Below the pieces are notes generated by a model that was given only the letters and a program-made list of their open reading frames with translations, had not been told where the DNA came from and did not search any database. Below, piece by piece: positions 63,121 through 64,000 of a stretch of DNA of 64,000 nucleotides (within the stretch, counting starts at the first letter, position 1; each line of letters opens with the position of its first letter). This stretch comes from Maylandia zebra (lineage: Eukaryota; Chordata; Actinopteri; Cichliformes; Cichlidae): the NCBI RefSeq assembly GCF_041146795.1, contig NC_135175.1, positions 24,095,075-24,159,074 on the forward strand, read 5' to 3'. The position numbers and the translations under genes were made by a program.

Positions 63121-64000
63121 ATGTCTAGTAAAGCGACTTTAGCACTATTCATCTATGGAATCATAATGCATTACAGCGTCAACAGCTCACCTGTGGGGCT
63201 TAGCTTTCCCAGTCTTAGGTATGTATGCTCTTATCCGTCTTTAAGTTTCCCTTTTCAGTCGCTGATTTGTGGTTCATGTGCAGCTCCTGGTGGGCACCGA
63301 GCACCCGCAGGGCACAGGCTAACGAGCTTATCTGCTTTAGAGTTAGTTATGTCTGGGAGTATAATAGCCGATTGGATTACTGGATAACATCATCTGACAG
63401 CCAATCCATAGGGCTGAGAAACATTCACCAGGGAGCGGCGGTAATGAAATTTAAGCTACTGAGGCAGTGAACTACGGCGTCTCAACCTGACCTGCAGCCA
63501 TTAATACACCGGATGTATGTGATTGAATGATTAATAGAAACGAGTTTACTGGGTTTAAACAAGTTTAAATCCCAATTAGTTAAGAGAATTTCGTGTGACT
63601 AATCCTTATAATTCCAACATTTAAAAAACAAATGTTGTGAAAAGAGTTCCTGAAACTCCTGATGTCTGATCTTCTTTCTGAGTTAGAATTTCATGTGAAT
63701 ATGCGAATAATATGCTACATGAAGTGCAGATGTGAAGAGAAACTGGGAAAAACTGTCCATTCTTACTTTTATTCAGACTTGATGGCGATGTTTATGATGA
63801 GGACGGCAATTCCTTACCGTCCCTGGATTACGACAGAGATCAAATTGAGGCGAGGAGCGCTCCGTCTGTCGCTGACGACGTCTACACTTTATACTACCCT
63901 CCGGAAAAAAGGTGACTTTCATGTCGGCTACGAAAAACTCCCCCCCCCCCCCCCCTTCTCTCTTTTCTCTCTCTCTCTCGCTCAACGTTGCAGACATCCA
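63121..64000 (+). CDS. adcyap1: ADCYAP1 (PACAP precursor), 5' part, cut by window end
   Basis: Precursor of the neuropeptide PACAP, a ligand of class B GPCRs (PAC1, VPAC). Exons: 63121-63218 (start MSSKATLALFIYGIIMHYSV, a signal peptide with the family-typical YGIIMH), 63777-63911 (LDGDVYDEDGNSLPSLDYDR to TLYYPPEKR, the cryptic propeptide with a dibasic site at its end), and the first seven bases of a third exon at 63994 after acceptor acgttgcag. Phases agree (2, 2) and the third exon would start R-H-P, the position of PRP/GHRH-like peptide (usually HADG). The mature PACAP exon lies beyond the window. Which teleost paralogue (a or b) cannot be told. A C16 run is in the second intron at 63940-63955. 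Confidence 0.9.

Overview
The window is vertebrate nuclear DNA from a ray-finned fish, most likely a percomorph (possibly a cichlid). The genes are intron-rich with GT-AG (one GC-AG) splice sites. The intergenic DNA is AT-rich and carries degraded teleost repeats: Tc1/mariner, hAT MITEs, an L1-like LINE, a tRNA-type SINE, and a family with the 'AACTCCCTTTTAACAGGAAG' block. There is no bacterial or viral gene content. All identifications are from reading translated exons and splice phases by eye; no database search was run.

Six protein-coding genes were reconstructed, in the order COLEC12(-), CLUL1(+), TYMS(+), ENOSF1(-), YES1(-), ADCYAP1(+). This is the gene set of human 18p11.32. Region by region: 1-11.75 kb is COLEC12 intron 2 with old DNA transposons; 11.75-12.8 kb holds the first two coding exons of COLEC12; 13-18.7 kb is intergenic; 18.8-21.5 kb is CLUL1 (7 coding exons, 469 aa); 22.45-24.53 kb is TYMS (7 exons, 325 aa); 25.52-30.03 kb is ENOSF1 (15 exons, 437 aa); 31.29-42.67 kb is the YES1 coding region (11 coding exons, 551 aa), with its promoter and noncoding exon probably near 53.4-53.9 kb; 54-62.4 kb is repeat-rich intergenic DNA; 62.6-64.0 kb is the 5' half of ADCYAP1, cut by the window end.

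Every exon junction in CLUL1, TYMS, ENOSF1 and YES1 keeps phase, and all four read as intact genes. TYMS makes dTMP. ENOSF1 is an enolase-superfamily sugar-acid dehydratase whose human orthologue is antisense to TYMS; here the two converge without coding overlap. YES1 is a Src-family kinase. CLUL1 is a clusterin-like secreted protein. COLEC12 is a scavenger-receptor collectin. ADCYAP1 encodes the PACAP neuropeptide precursor.

No new biological system was found. The observations most worth a second look are three clean inverted repeats that resemble template-switch products, a 543-bp transposon carrying part of a THAP zinc finger inside YES1 intron 1, a 1.47-kb hAT-type element with intact target-site duplications, RE1/CRE-like sites upstream of ADCYAP1, CTCF-like sites, and the tight convergent and tandem spacing of TYMS/ENOSF1/YES1.
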